Shown here piece after piece: positions 24,666 through 36,150 of a stretch of DNA of 64,000 nucleotides (the first letter of the stretch is position 1; each line of letters starts with the position of its first letter). The notes beneath the pieces were generated by a model, which was given only the letters and a program-made list of their open reading frames with translations, ran no database searches and was not told where the DNA came from. A program made the position numbers and the translations under genes. The DNA comes from Dacryopinax spathularia (taxonomy: Eukaryota > Basidiomycota > Dacrymycetes > Dacrymycetales > Dacrymycetaceae), in NCBI GenBank assembly GCA_037974965.1, contig JBBPFI010000010.1:1054001-1118000 (forward strand). Reading direction: 5' to 3'.

Positions 24666-26138
24666 ATGCCAGAAAACGATCTCCGACTCATCGCCCTGCG
24701 CAATCAATTCCGAACGCTGGGCGATGACCCCGATAAGACGAAGGAAGCTATCGTCGGATATATCAACCTACATCGCCAAGCAGGGAGGAGGGATGCGGAT
24801 ATCCTAGCAGACCTGGATCTCCTACAAGTGCGCGGGATATGATCCTCATCAATGTTAGCAAATAGACTAACATGGACCCAGCTCCTCTATGGGTCGGATG
24901 AGCGGATGCTGCAGGCTTTCTCAACCGCCTGCGAGGTTACAGGGCTGAAGCGACCAGGCGAGCGATGGACATCGGAATTGAAGAAACTGCCTCAACCTCT
25001 CGGCTCCGTTTCTGCTGCGGACACACGATCGACTTCGGAGAAAACCCATCTACAGGCTGTGGCGCATCGAGCGGCTTCTATCTCGAGCGAAGCGTCAAGC
25101 GTGTCTGACTCTGCGGGCACGATTCTCCTCGACGCGGGTTCTCTACGACGGACTCTCCCATATGCCGAAAATCGACGTATGTCCCTGTCGAGCGAGGTCT
25201 CTTCAGAGTCTTCCGCAACCGTTATTCTCGATGGGGGTTCAATACGCTCTTCGCCAGCCATGACGCTAGCGTCGGCTGCGAGTCCGCCTCCCCCGATCAG
25301 ATATCATCCGGCCGTCGCGGCTCTTCGAGAGAGGGAAGGCTCTACTTCGACCCGTGCAGACACGCTCACTTCTTTGGGGACGGTCTATCTCTCCCCTCGA
25401 TCCATCTCTGCAGCTGATTCCACTCCGCCCAGAGGTGATCCTTACATTCTTGGTTCGTTACCCAGTGTGGCAGGGACTTCCAAACCCCATCTCGATGCTG
25501 ATGGGCTTCTGCTTGAAGGTGTCGAGGTTCGTGCCAATGGCGAATCATTCGACCAACCATTCGAAGCTCACGCGGCCGACGAGTCTCCAGACGAGCTCTC
25601 CGAACACGTTGGAACCCCGTCGCCCTTCCGTCCGTACGCTGGCCTTCGGCAGCCTCCGCCGCCTCCTATCCCACCAGTACACGACGCACGACCAGCCTCA
25701 CCCGACCGACTCGCCTCGCTCGGACGCAAGATGTCAAATCTCTTCGCGCCTCAAGTCTCTCTCCCCGCCCTTCCGCAGACCTCCCTAGGATCAAAGTCGA
25801 CAGCTGCTCGCATCAGCACGGCCTGGAAAGCGCGTCAGCCGAGCTCAGCCTCGGAGACTGTCGCTCAGGTCTCGCAGGACGGCTTCCTGCATCCTTCTTC
25901 GCTCAGGAACCTGTTCGCGAAAGAGCCTCCCGGGCCCGGTATCCCTACAGTGACGCCAGCACAAGCATCCCTGCCTCTGTATCCACTGCAGGTCGCGCAG
26001 GGGATGACGACTGCCCCAGGACCGCCAACGGTTCCGTTCCCGAATAACTTGCAGGTCCCAGTGCAGTTCGCACGGCAGAGCCAGCCGTCTCTGAATACTA
26101 TCTTCGAGGACGGAGGCTCACTGTCCCATCCTCGGTAG
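24666..26138 (+). CDS. KQKKG-domain family protein B (divergent) with repeated GT[IV]....GS[IL] motif
   Basis: Unrecognised. Exons 24666-24827 and 24882-26138; 472 residues. The first 54 codons (LRLIALRNQFRTLG, EAIVGYINLHRQAGRRDADI) and the start of exon 2 (LLYGSDERMLQAFSTACEV, then TGLKRPGE) follow the same pattern as family genes A and C, including the phase-0 intron at the matching position, though identity is low. The remainder is Ser/Pro-rich with four copies of a short motif: AGTILLDAGSL, SATVILDGGSI, LGTVYLSPRSI and, at the extreme C-terminus, LNTIFEDGGSL. The orphan at 15746 carries the same motif. The ATG at 24666 is the only one giving the N-terminal domain. The function is unknown. 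Confidence 0.7.
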
Positions 26139-27238
26139 ATCACGTTCTTCCCACGGGCCACCGTCACTGGGCTTCAGCGACCGAATCGAGAATTTGAACA
26201 TTCATATTCCGGCCACTGGATCCCCACATGTATGATAATCTGCACTTCAGTCCTTCAGGCAAGCTGCCGTTCGCCCCATGTCCGTGTATGCTATACGCTC
26301 GAGAAACGATCGATGGGGACTGGGAAATGTGGGCTTGCTCTAGGGTGCTGTACCTACAAGCCCGCCAACACGCAAGAAGAGATGTCCATGACTCGTTCAC
26401 CACAGCCTGCTACACATGTTCCGTACTTCGTTGGGCTGTAAATAGGAGTGCTTTTGTCCTGGACTGACGTCCAGTCCCGGCAGCCGAAAGGCGGATTAGG
26501 AGCATGGCCGCCGACCACGGAGCTTATCAAAGCCTGAAGTTGAACGTGCCTTATGAGACCTCGAGCTCGTGCGAGCACTGGAAGGCTCGTTCATCGGCGG
26601 GTGTGATCGGTATGTCCAGCATAGCATTTCCGTCTCGGCCGATGTCAAGTTGTACAGTAACAATGGCAAAGCAATGCCGACTGTCGGTATCGATCGCGTG
26701 GCTGTAACGTGGAAATATGCCCCTAACTACATAAGGTGGGGAAGCTCGAGGACTGATGATGATGATCCAGGGGTTTAACGGGATGACTCTGAATACGTAA
26801 TAACGACCTCAACGGGCGGATTTGCAAGGGCGACCGCGTCTAAATTCCTCGCGGGAATCCTTTCTTTCTGGCAATTGTGCACCTCTGGAAGGCAGCCAAG
26901 CCGAGTGTGCCATGCGCACGGTGCCTTGCTCGCTCCTTTTGACTTCCCACAATCGTTATCATCAGACAACATTCTCGGCTCATAAGAATACTTTGATTGC
27001 ATTGCTCCACGCTGCGCACCCCTAAGGTAGCCAAGTGCTCGACTCGACTCGACCCTGCTCTGGCGGTGCGGTCCCTTACCTCCGTACACGTACATAGTGG
27101 GGAGGAGGGATCACAGCAGCGGCAGGAGCAGCTTCACCCATCTCCCGCCCACCCTACCCGATATCCTTTCCTTTCGCCCTTATTGCCGCGCTGGCTCTTC
27201 CATGGCCCTGGCTCATCACCCTCATCACCTGTACAACC
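26139..27238. other. Intergenic
   Basis: Between two same-strand family genes. Short frames only; the last 150 nt are pyrimidine-rich and probably hold the promoter and 5' UTR of the next gene. Confidence 0.45.
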
Positions 27239-28700
27239 ATGTTCCGTGGGGACACGCAGCTTGAGGTCATCTCCGTCCTAGCGACATGCGGCGCCGACCA
27301 AGCCCAAGCGACGAACGCACTGATCAGGTACATCGAGGCAAAGCAGAAGAAGGGGAAGAGTGCACAGCAGATCATTGCTAAGATGGAGGATCTCGAGGTG
27401 CGCCCTTACTACATCACCTCGTGGACGTGAATGAGAACTGATGTGATCGGAGCAGAGGAGGTACAAGTTCGACTCGAGCTTGTATGAGGCGTTTCATACT
27501 GCGAGGAGGAAGACGGGGTTGAGGAGGAGTAATGTTATCCCCCCCATTCGGCGTGTGAGGAGGGACTCGAACGGTGTCGAGCGGTACGAAGCAGTGGAGT
27601 ACAGTCCAGAGCGGGACGAGGCCGTTGAGCGTCCGGCACCTGTCCCATCTGAGGTCCAACCGCTCGCAGGACCATCAAAACCTCAGCCTTGCGACTGTCG
27701 GCCGTATCCTCGTCGCGGGACGGGCTCATCGCGAGAATCGACCACCACGCCCGTCGTACCGCCTGACATCCAGGTCGAAACCCCTCGCCCATTCCACCCT
27801 CAAGCCAGCCCACCGCAGCTATCCGCACGTAGGGGCACAACCTCGTCCCGCGACTCAACACTCCCACTCCCTCCCTCTCCACCCCAACCCAGTAGCTCCC
27901 GACCCTCTTCCTCATCGGCAGCTCGACCCAGCTCAACACGTACCCGCTCCGAACTCGACACACCAAGGAGCTTCATGCCCACCCCAGCCCTAACGGACAC
28001 CTCCAGCCCACCTCAGTCCATCCTCCTCGCTACGCCCAGCTTCGTGGGACACGACCCCAGCCCTCAACAGACCGACAGGGGAGAAAGGAAGTGGCACAAC
28101 TGGACAGCCCTTGGTCAATCGCCCAACCTTCCCGCTTCATCCTCCGGGTATGCGCAATCTCCCCCTCCCACCACTACCGCCGGCGCCGGGCCAGCATCCT
28201 CGAAATCCCGCCGCCGTTCCAGTAATATGTCAAACCTCGCCCTCCCACCCTCTTTCCTAGCCGACTCCGACCCCGCAAGGCTGGGGCAGGTAGTACCGGC
28301 GACGCCTAGGTCATTAATGGGCCTGACACACGAGCGGGGGCCGCTGAACGGCCGTTCAGGCCTGGAGAGCTGGACACCTCCTGCGCCTATGCCTGTGCCT
28401 GTGCCTGGGCCCGGCGGGTCTGGGGCGCGTGTGAGACCTCTGCCGGTGCCACCGCAGAAGAAGGGGAATGCCCCTTCCTTAGCCCCACTTACGCCGATCT
28501 CATCTGCATCGATGGGCGAGGATGAGCATGGGCATGCAGCGGAATTGAGTAAAGGGAGCAGTTTGTCCGCGCCGCCGGTTATGCTTCAGGGGCCTGGGCG
28601 GGGGAGGAGTGGGACGCTCGATGCTGGCGTTGGGGGGTATCAGGCGAGTGTGCAGGAGGAGGAAGGCATGAGGAGACATGCGGCTCGGAGGTCGATGTAG
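27239..28700 (+). CDS. KQKKG-domain family protein C
   Basis: Unrecognised family, close paralogue of gene A in its first 90 residues. Exons 27239-27397 and 27456-28700; 467 residues. It begins almost directly with the domain (DTQLEVISVLATCG, IEAKQKKGKSAQQIIAKME), then after the phase-0 intron RRYKFDSSLYEAFHTARRKT, GLRRSNVIPP, RRVRRD. The remaining 370 residues are Pro/Ser/Thr-rich and probably disordered. The ATG at 27239 is the first in frame. It lacks the long Gln/His leader of A and the repeats of B. Confidence 0.72.
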
Positions 28701-29210
28701 AAGGCAAGGCCGAAAGATTAGATTCGACAGGCTCGTTTCAGGCTGTGAGCGATACGACCGTGGTTCGATATTTGACGACTTCTAAGGGACAGTTATACTA
28801 CACTCCGACTCGCTACGAGCCAGCAGTTGTTCTGTGTACAACGCTGGAAGACGCGCTCAATGCGCACAATTCGGGTCGCCTGGCCTACAGGTGACGGATA
28901 TGCAGCGCGCAAAGAGAGGCGCTCATGGCTAGTATCCGCGTATTCTGCTGCATGGGACGATGGAGTTGATCCTTCTTATTTATTGGTCGTTGTACTGTAC
29001 CACACGCGCACTCGCTCGCCTGCGGCAGCCACGCGCACGACATGTACGAATACTCTCCACGGACTGTTCTTAGGCATTTCCGCGAACAATGTACAAATAG
29101 TTCACAACCGTCAATCTCATTTCCTCAAGCGAACGTCCGCCGTGCGATACATCCCTCAGCCCGAGCCGCACATCGTCATCGTCCATTCCTTCCCAGCCGC
29201 CCCGCTTCGC
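28701..29210. other. Intergenic between convergent genes
   Basis: 3' flanks of family gene C and the hydrolase. Nothing recognised. Confidence 0.5.
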
Positions 29211-30754
29211 TCATTCCCGGAGGAAAGAAGCGATCGCCCCAGCCACTTGGTCCACATGACTAACAGCAATAAAATGATCGCCCCGCTCGATCGGCAAGAG
29301 CGTCGATCCCTTCGCGAGTCGGTGGATCTCCTCCGACATATAAAACGGGCAGGAGGTGTCTTCTGTTCCCTATACGCAGCAGGCATTAGCCTCAGCACTG
29401 CAGCAGGGAAGGGAGCAGGAGAGGAGGAGGGGGACGTACGCATATGATGAGCACCTTCCGGTTTGAGAGCTTGATGAAGGATTCTCGTTGGTTGCACATC
29501 GGTCCATAGATAAGCGAGGAAACGAGCGCCTTCAGATACCCGGGGAGGACAAGCGCTTGGAGGTTGATTATCTTTTTCATTTCATCAGTACTGCCCGGTG
29601 TAGGAAGGAAGGGGGAGAGCGTACCTGCATGCGCTTTTGGATCCCTTTGGGAGGAGGGCCTAAGCTGGGCGAAGAACGAGGGCCAGTGAGGAGGTTGGCG
29701 AGCCACTACACACACCCGTTCAGCTCGAACTGTCCCGAGGAGGACAGAGGGAGGAGATACGTACGCGGAATGGCGAACTTGTAACGAGAGCGGAGCCGAG
29801 GCGGGAAGTCATGAGCCTGTTCCGTAGGCCGAATTGGCTTGGCTATCCCCACCCATCTCTCATCAGCCTGGTTGCTTCCTACGAGGAGGGAGAGGGAGCT
29901 CACGGTCTGCAGCCCGGCCGAGGCGAGCAACACGATGTGCTCTCCAGCGACATGCGGGAAATGACTTGTGAACGCCGCTACGATCGAGCCGCCCTGTTCA
30001 CACCCCATGCACAGTCAGAGACGGGGACCAAAGAGGGAGAGGGAGAGGAGGGGAGCGCGGAGTGGGGAGGGAGGAGAGGGGAGGGAGAGGGACGGGGACG
30101 GGAACGGACCATCGAGTATCCCACTAAAGCGGGCTTCGTCCACCCTACCGCTTGGAGCACCAGCGCTAGCTGGGTGGTGAACAAGGTTGCGCTGTAGTCC
30201 AGGTCGACGTAGTCGCTATGTCCTCTGCCGTACAGATCTGCAAGCGCCCGACTCAGTACTCGCCAGGACTTGTTAGTAATCCGCGGGGGGGGAGGGGACG
30301 AACCATAGGTGAGCACGCGGAAGCCAGCGCTAACTAGTTCATCGGCCATGTCCTTCAGCACAATCGCAGGCACCTGGAAGCCGTGTACCAACACCACCTA
30401 CCCCTCCATTGAGTCTACCTCCCAGCATCCCATGAAGCAAGAGCGCACCTTCTTCCCCTCCTCAGGCCCCATAACCCACACCCTCACCCTCCCGTACGGC
30501 AGCTCCACCCACTCCCCCCCATCAAAATACTCCTCCGGATAAAGATGCAGCGCCAGATCCCTCGCCCTACTCCCCGGCGCACCCGTCAGGCCCGGCAAGG
30601 TCCTCGGCCGGGTTTGGGCCGCATAGCGGGGCTTTAGGGCGTAGGTGAGGAGGAGGGCGGTCGAGAGACCGAGGGCGAGGGAGGGGAGGCGGTCTTTTGA
30701 GAATGGAAGGGGGAGAGGGGGGAGGGAGGCGGTTAGGCGAGTGAGGAGGTCCAT
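29211..30754 (-). CDS. Membrane-anchored alpha/beta hydrolase
   Basis: Serine hydrolase of the alpha/beta fold; the substrate (ester or lipid) is not predictable. Eight exons: 30449-30754, 30304-30397, 30110-30237, 29904-29993, 29765-29858, 29625-29705, 29440-29555, 29211-29369; 355 residues, phases closing. An N-terminal hydrophobic segment (LALGLSTALLLTYAL) suggests a membrane anchor. Oxyanion-hole motif VLVHGFQ; strand motif YDLYGRGHSD; nucleophile elbow GYSMGGS with its Ser, split by an intron between SM and GG; acid in GTEDTSCPF; catalytic His in RGDHF. The cap between LLASAGL and the acid is the least certain part of the model, since two acceptors (near 29843 and 29859) compete for exon 5. 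Confidence 0.87.
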
Positions 30755-31335
30755 GGTCGTTTGAGGTTAGGAGGGAGGGCGATGAGGGTCGGGCTGGGCA
30801 TTCTGTGGGTGGAGGAGGATGGTTCGGTGCGGGGGTATGTACGTACATGCGGGGTCGGCGGGTCCCTATCAATGCCGAGCCGGCAACTGCGGAGTAGCGA
30901 TATACGCCGAATACCACAATCTGCCCTCTTGAAGAGTCTAACACCGAAAAGAATGGTCAAACTACCGGTGCTTATTGGGAAACTTGCCGACTGGAGAGAT
31001 AGGATGTAGATTCTCCTTCCTTGATTCTTGATTCAATTCAATTCAGCGACCAAAGCGCCTAGTTCTACAACAAAATGCCGAGCCCTACTAACGCAGAAAG
31101 AAAGCCAGCCAATCTCCAAGCTCCCAGTTGCACACCCTTAGGAACTGTTACACCCCCCTCGTCGCCTCTCCTCTCCTACAAAAGTCTCAACAAGATCTCT
31201 CTCTCTCTCTTCTCCGTACTTCCGAAGGCGCATATACCCGGTGCGGGGGTGATACGATTGGGCGTGGCGGGGGAAGGGTCAGCCCCGCTCCCGCTTCTGG
31301 CGCGTGCTCTTCACCCTCGTCCACATCTTCGATAG
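30755..31335. other. Intergenic
   Basis: Upstream of the hydrolase and downstream of the kinase. Holds a CT dinucleotide run at about 31195-31210; no gene. Confidence 0.5.
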
Positions 31336-32981
31336 TCAATGTCCCCCACCCCTACCACCGCCAGTCCCGTTCCCGTGTCCCCCAGCACCGGCATTCCCGT
31401 TCCCACCCGCGCTCGAATGCATACTCCCCGCATGCGCCCCCGGGAACTCATCCCCCGAATGGTCTTTCTGCGCAAACACCCTCTCCACCTCCTCCTTCTC
31501 CGCTTCGTCTTTGTACCCCATGATCTTCGCCCGAAGCTCGTCGTTCGGGCTGAGGGAGGCCATCCGGCGGACGGCCATGATCGAGTGGATCGCTTTACGG
31601 ACTACAAACGCAGGAATATCAATATTCCGCTCAACTCAACTCTTTCGTAGCGTCGCTCCTTCGCCCCGGCGCCCCGGGCGCCAGCTAACGAGCCGCGCAA
31701 GCAGCCGAGGTCGAGAGTGCGGGTACTTACAGGTTTTGCGAGCATCAAAGTTCTGCCTCACGTGCGGCAGCAGATCAATAGGCGTCCCCACAGCACTAGC
31801 AGGATCAGGCACAAAGTGCTGTCTCCTATCCCTCAGCCACGGATGCTCAAGGCACTGCTTCGCCGTCGGCCGCTTATGCTGATCGATCGTCAGACAACAC
31901 CTTATAAAGTCCTTCGCGGTGCTCGACACGTTCAGCCAGTACTCGGCCGGCTCGAACTTATAGTCCCCCGCGCAGATCGCTTCCGCTTCTTCTTGCGGGT
32001 TGTCCCTGTCGAACGGGGTGTATCCGCCAAGGAGGAAATAGGTGATCACGCCCATAGCCCAGATGTCCACGGGCTTGCTGTGCCCGAGCTTGCGGAAGAT
32101 CTCGGGGGCCATGTAGCCCGGCGTGCCGCAGACTTCGGTAAGCTCGGTGAGCTTCTCGGGGTCCATTATTCGCGAGAGGCCAAAGTCGGCGATCATGATG
32201 TCCGCGTCTTCGGCGCGAGAGCGGAAGAGGAGGTTCTCGGGCTTGAGGTCTGCGCGCGCGCACGGGTCAGAACTACACTCCACCGTTGTTGGGGACGTTG
32301 TGCGCACCTCGGTGGACGATACCGCAGTCGTGGATGTAGTCGACGGCGGTCATGATAGTATACACGAGCGCGGACGCGTCCCTACCTCCCTGTCAGCATC
32401 ATTCCCCTCCATGGAATACGAGAGAGGACGCACGGCTCATAATAATACCCCTTCGCGCATATCCGATCAAACAGCTCCCCACCCGTACACAAGTCAAAAA
32501 CGAGGTACAGGTTATGCGCAGTCTACACCCGCAGCCACACTTGTCAGCGCTTGTTTGTATCGGACGCTGGAGGTAGAAGGACAGACCTCGAAATAGTCGT
32601 GCAGGGTGACGATGTTCTTATGCCCTCTCGAGACTTTCTTGAGGACGGCTATCTCGTTTCGTACCTGCGCGTCGCTGCGGTATCAGCGCTCTGCAGGACG
32701 ACGGGAAAGGGAGAGGAAGAGGGGCGCACCATATGTTCTCTCCCTTCCATGAGCTTCTTATTGATCACTTTGCACGCAAAGTATTCCCCGGTCTTGATAT
32801 GGACCGCCTCTACCGTACGACATACAACGGTGAGCCAGGTTGCTCGTAAGAGGGTGACTGGGTGGAGACGGACCTTTGACGATTGCGTATGTGCCTGAAC
32901 CGAGTGTCTTGCCTGTTCGGTACTGTCGCCCAAACCATCAGCGATATCGCCCGTTCGCCGTACTCTGGACGTACCTGGCAT
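31336..32981 (-). CDS. CMK1: Calcium/calmodulin-dependent protein kinase, CaMKI type
   Basis: Ser/Thr kinase. Eight exons: 32975-32981, 32874-32912, 32730-32809, 32587-32664, 32434-32522, 32308-32381, 31731-32249, 31336-31601; 383 residues, all phases closing. Glycine loop GSGTYAIVK, catalytic Lys in FACKVI, HRDLKPEN, DFG in IADFGLSRI, activation-loop Thr in CGTPGYMAPE, and WAMGVITYFLLGGYTPF of the CaMK group. After the kinase core, a basic helix (FRKAIHSIMAVRRMASL) is the expected autoinhibitory and calmodulin-binding segment. The tail is Gly-rich. The first coding exon is only 7 nt. The symbol is by family likeness; fungi have several CMK paralogues. Confidence 0.92.
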
Positions 32982-33885
32982 GGCACAGTCTGTGTCTGCG
33001 ACATCCTGTACAAGCTAGAGATATACACGAGAGAGGATAAGAAGGTACGAAGGGGGGCTAGTGGAGGACGAGCAGTACGCCTTCGAGGTGAGCGTTTATA
33101 AACCGTCCCACACAGAGTGAGGTGAGCGAACCCTTGTGACGGACGGACTGAGAGGGACACATTCCGAGCTGCCCTCCGCCTCCGAAGTCTCCGCTGAGTC
33201 CCGCTCAGTCCCGCTGTCCACGTGTCGCGGCTGTGTCTCATAACGAGGCTGCTCAGCGAGAAGAAGACCCTGACTGGCGGTTGCTTGACGACGCTGTGCG
33301 TAAGCAGTCTTCTTATGCACCGCCGGGTCTGCACGCTCTGAGTGGGCGTGTGCTGCGGATTTGTTGGAGGGGTTGTTGGACACTTCTAGCTCGGCGGGGC
33401 ATTTCCAGGCGCTCGTTAGCGCGACGAGGTGGATATTTCTGCTTGGGATCCGTTCTGTCAGCCAGTGAGGCCGGACTTCTTTTCGGACAGAAGAACGAAC
33501 GGGCTCCATCGTACGAAAATAGAGCCTGCGACACCTCTTTTCCCGTCATTGTTCTCAACAGTCCCGATGGTGCCTATCCACAACAACAGCCTCATCCTCC
33601 CATGGACAATACCTATTCAGTCCATTTGATCATTCATAGGCAAACCCGGACGAGAGCCCCATCAAAGAACCCCCCTAATCACGTGCCCCATCTTGCATAA
33701 TCACCGCGCCTCCAAAATCCGCTTCCGCATCAGTCTGAGCGCCTCACACCGTAGCCGCGATCACCGTGACTGCAGGCCAACTTCCGAGCCACAGCACAAC
33801 ATTCCATATTGCTGGTTCCCGCGGACCCTCCTCGATACCCTCTCTCTTTTTCACTACATAGGATTGGATAAAGGTTGATATCCCG
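32982..33885. other. Intergenic, divergent promoters
   Basis: Between the kinase start and the GH43 start. Frames of 130-170 codons overlap on both strands without coding character. Confidence 0.5.
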
Positions 33886-35864
33886 ATGCCAGGTATGGTG
33901 GAATATAGGAATCCTATCAGTGCGTCCTCTTTCCCCAATCCGATCGGCTGATGCCAATGGAATACGGTTACAGTCCCGGGGTTCAACCCCAACCCTTCTT
34001 GTGTACTGGTGGACGGGACATACTATCTCGTGACGGCTTCATACCTGTACTGGCCTGGGATCCCGGTTTACACCTCTCGGGATCTTGTGAATTGGACGCA
34101 TGTTGGTATGTTCTCTCCTCATCCTTCTGTCGCCGTAATTGTTTTTGTGGAAAATACTAACCGAGTGTAGGAACTGTATGCACCAGAGCGTCGCAAGTTG
34201 ACTTGACGCCTTGCGTGTCCCGGGTTGGAGCTTCTCAGAGCGGACTCTCTGCAGCGACGATCCGGTACAAAGACGGGACGTTCTACGTCTTAGCGACACT
34301 GGCATATAGCGACCGTATTCTAAAATATAGGAACGTACGTAGCGTCTCTTCTTTTCTTTGCTCTCTTCTTGCTTGGTGTTGGGTGTGGTTTGGAGACTGA
34401 TGATAGATGCAGCTGCTGTTCACTTGTCATGATCCGGTGAAGGAGGAATGGAGCGACCCCATCGTCCTTGATTTCACAGGGTCGGCTGTTTCTTTGTTTA
34501 TTGACGACGATAGGCGGGCTTACGTGCAGGGCGTGGTCTCAGCAAGGGTATGACAAATCAACCTCCTGCGGGTGTGGGAACAGTGCTCATTTGCTGTCTG
34601 TAGGGACGGACAGAGATTCAGCAGCTTGAGATGGATCTGAAAACGGGGCAGTCGTTGAGTGGAGCTCCCAAGTCAATGTAAGCGAGTGCAGCTTGCACGA
34701 CCCAGCCTACTCGCCGCTGACAACGGAATTTACAGATGGAAGGATGAATCAGGACAAACGCTTCATGGACCTCGCTCGTACAAGAAGGACGAGTTTTATT
34801 ACCTCCTCTTCTCGGAAGGTGATCCTGGCTGTTGTATAGCTCCAGGATGTCACTGACCTAAGCGAACAGGAAACGGCACGTCGGACCAGACGTTCATCAT
34901 AGCCCGCTCCCGATCAGTTTCAGGACCCTTCGAGCGCTCTCCCGATAGTTTGCTCGCTTCCTCGCCTACTGGAGATCTTCAACCTGCCGGGCATATGGAC
35001 CTCGTCCGTTCGCCGCAAGGACAATGGTTTGCAGTTTGCTCTGCTATCCGAAATGGAGGGGAAGAGCCTTCATCCTTAGGAGCAGAAGTCTGCCTCGTCC
35101 CGCTCGAATGGGACAGCGACGGCTGGCCGAAAGTTACAACCAAAGAGGGAGGAATCCCAACCCGAGCAACCGCCCCGCTCCCCTCCCCCACCCCTGCAGA
35201 AGAACAACCCTCGCCAAAACCCATCGACATCCTAGCCCTCTGCACCGATTCCTTCCCCTTATCGCTCCCTCTCGGCCTCGTAACACTCCGCAACCCCCCC
35301 TCGCCCCTGCCCTACCGCCTCCTCCCCTCTTCCCACCACCTAGCCCTCATCTCGTCCTATACCGCCCTCCCCTCAGCCGACGACTCACCCCGGATGATCC
35401 TCCGCCGCCTCACATCCCCCCGCAGCACCTGGAGGTTCACCCTCGGATTCCAGCAACCCGCCGGGCCAGCGTACGACGTCGGCCCCGTGTTCGAAGCTGG
35501 GATCGTGCTGTATAAAGACCATGCGCACCACTTTGATTTTGCGGTCAGCCGCAACCTTGTATGGACTGGTCAGTCTCGTGTGCGCACGTTGGGGGACGGG
35601 CCGGCTAGGGTGAGCGGGCAGAGGACGGTGGATATGCCCGCTAGGTTGAGGATCGAGACGTTCCAGGAGGGGAGGTACGAGTTCTGGGCGATGTGTAAGG
35701 ATGAGTGGGTTTTGATACATGCGGACGAGGAGGGCAAGGCTGTGAGCGGTGGGATGGCGGGGGTGATGATTGGGCCGTATATCATGTCGCAGCTGCCGGT
35801 GGCGATGTATGTCCAGGAATGGACGGTTGAGGATCTACAGGAGGATGCGCCGAGCGATGCTTAG
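33886..35864 (+). CDS. GH43-fold protein, probably catalytically inactive
   Basis: Intracellular member of the glycoside hydrolase 43 five-bladed propeller family (beta-xylosidase/arabinofuranosidase type); no signal peptide. Seven exons: 33886-33919, 33974-34105, 34171-34334, 34413-34547, 34604-34677, 34736-34818, 34870-35864; 538 residues, phases closing. Fold landmarks are clear: NPIIPGF, TYYLVTAS, PGIPVYTSRDLVNW, TIRYKDGTFYV, SLFIDDDRRAY, YKKDEFYYLLFSEG, and a C-terminal beta-sandwich-like half. The catalytic positions are altered: the usual Asp of PDPS is Asn (FNPNPS), the Asp of DPSLF is replaced (GSAVSLF), and the Glu of EGP is His (LHGPRSY). The gene is otherwise intact, so a pseudoenzyme is inferred. 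Fold assignment is sure; lack of activity is not tested. Confidence 0.88.
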
Positions 35865-36150
35865 TGCAGCGCAGGCGCGAAGGTAGGGTTATTGTGGAAA
35901 TGTGTTGTATTGTCATTGCTACACTTGGTTGATCTCCTCTTACATAGATTCCCCTGACTCCGTATTCTCCCTTCCCGTGCTGTTGATGTACTTGTACATG
36001 TCTGTTGTTACAGACGACGCTAACCGAATCCCGAATGAAAGAGTGTGCTGTTTGTTCCGTAAAGACTGTGGTGGTGCTCGAAAGCTGTTGAGTTCTCGTC
36101 CGTCCTGATGTCTTCGTCGTCTCTCGTTCATTCCTTCTCCGAGAGACCCT

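Noticed and set aside
31717-32355. 212-codon plus-strand frame
   Set aside because: Antisense of the kinase catalytic exon.
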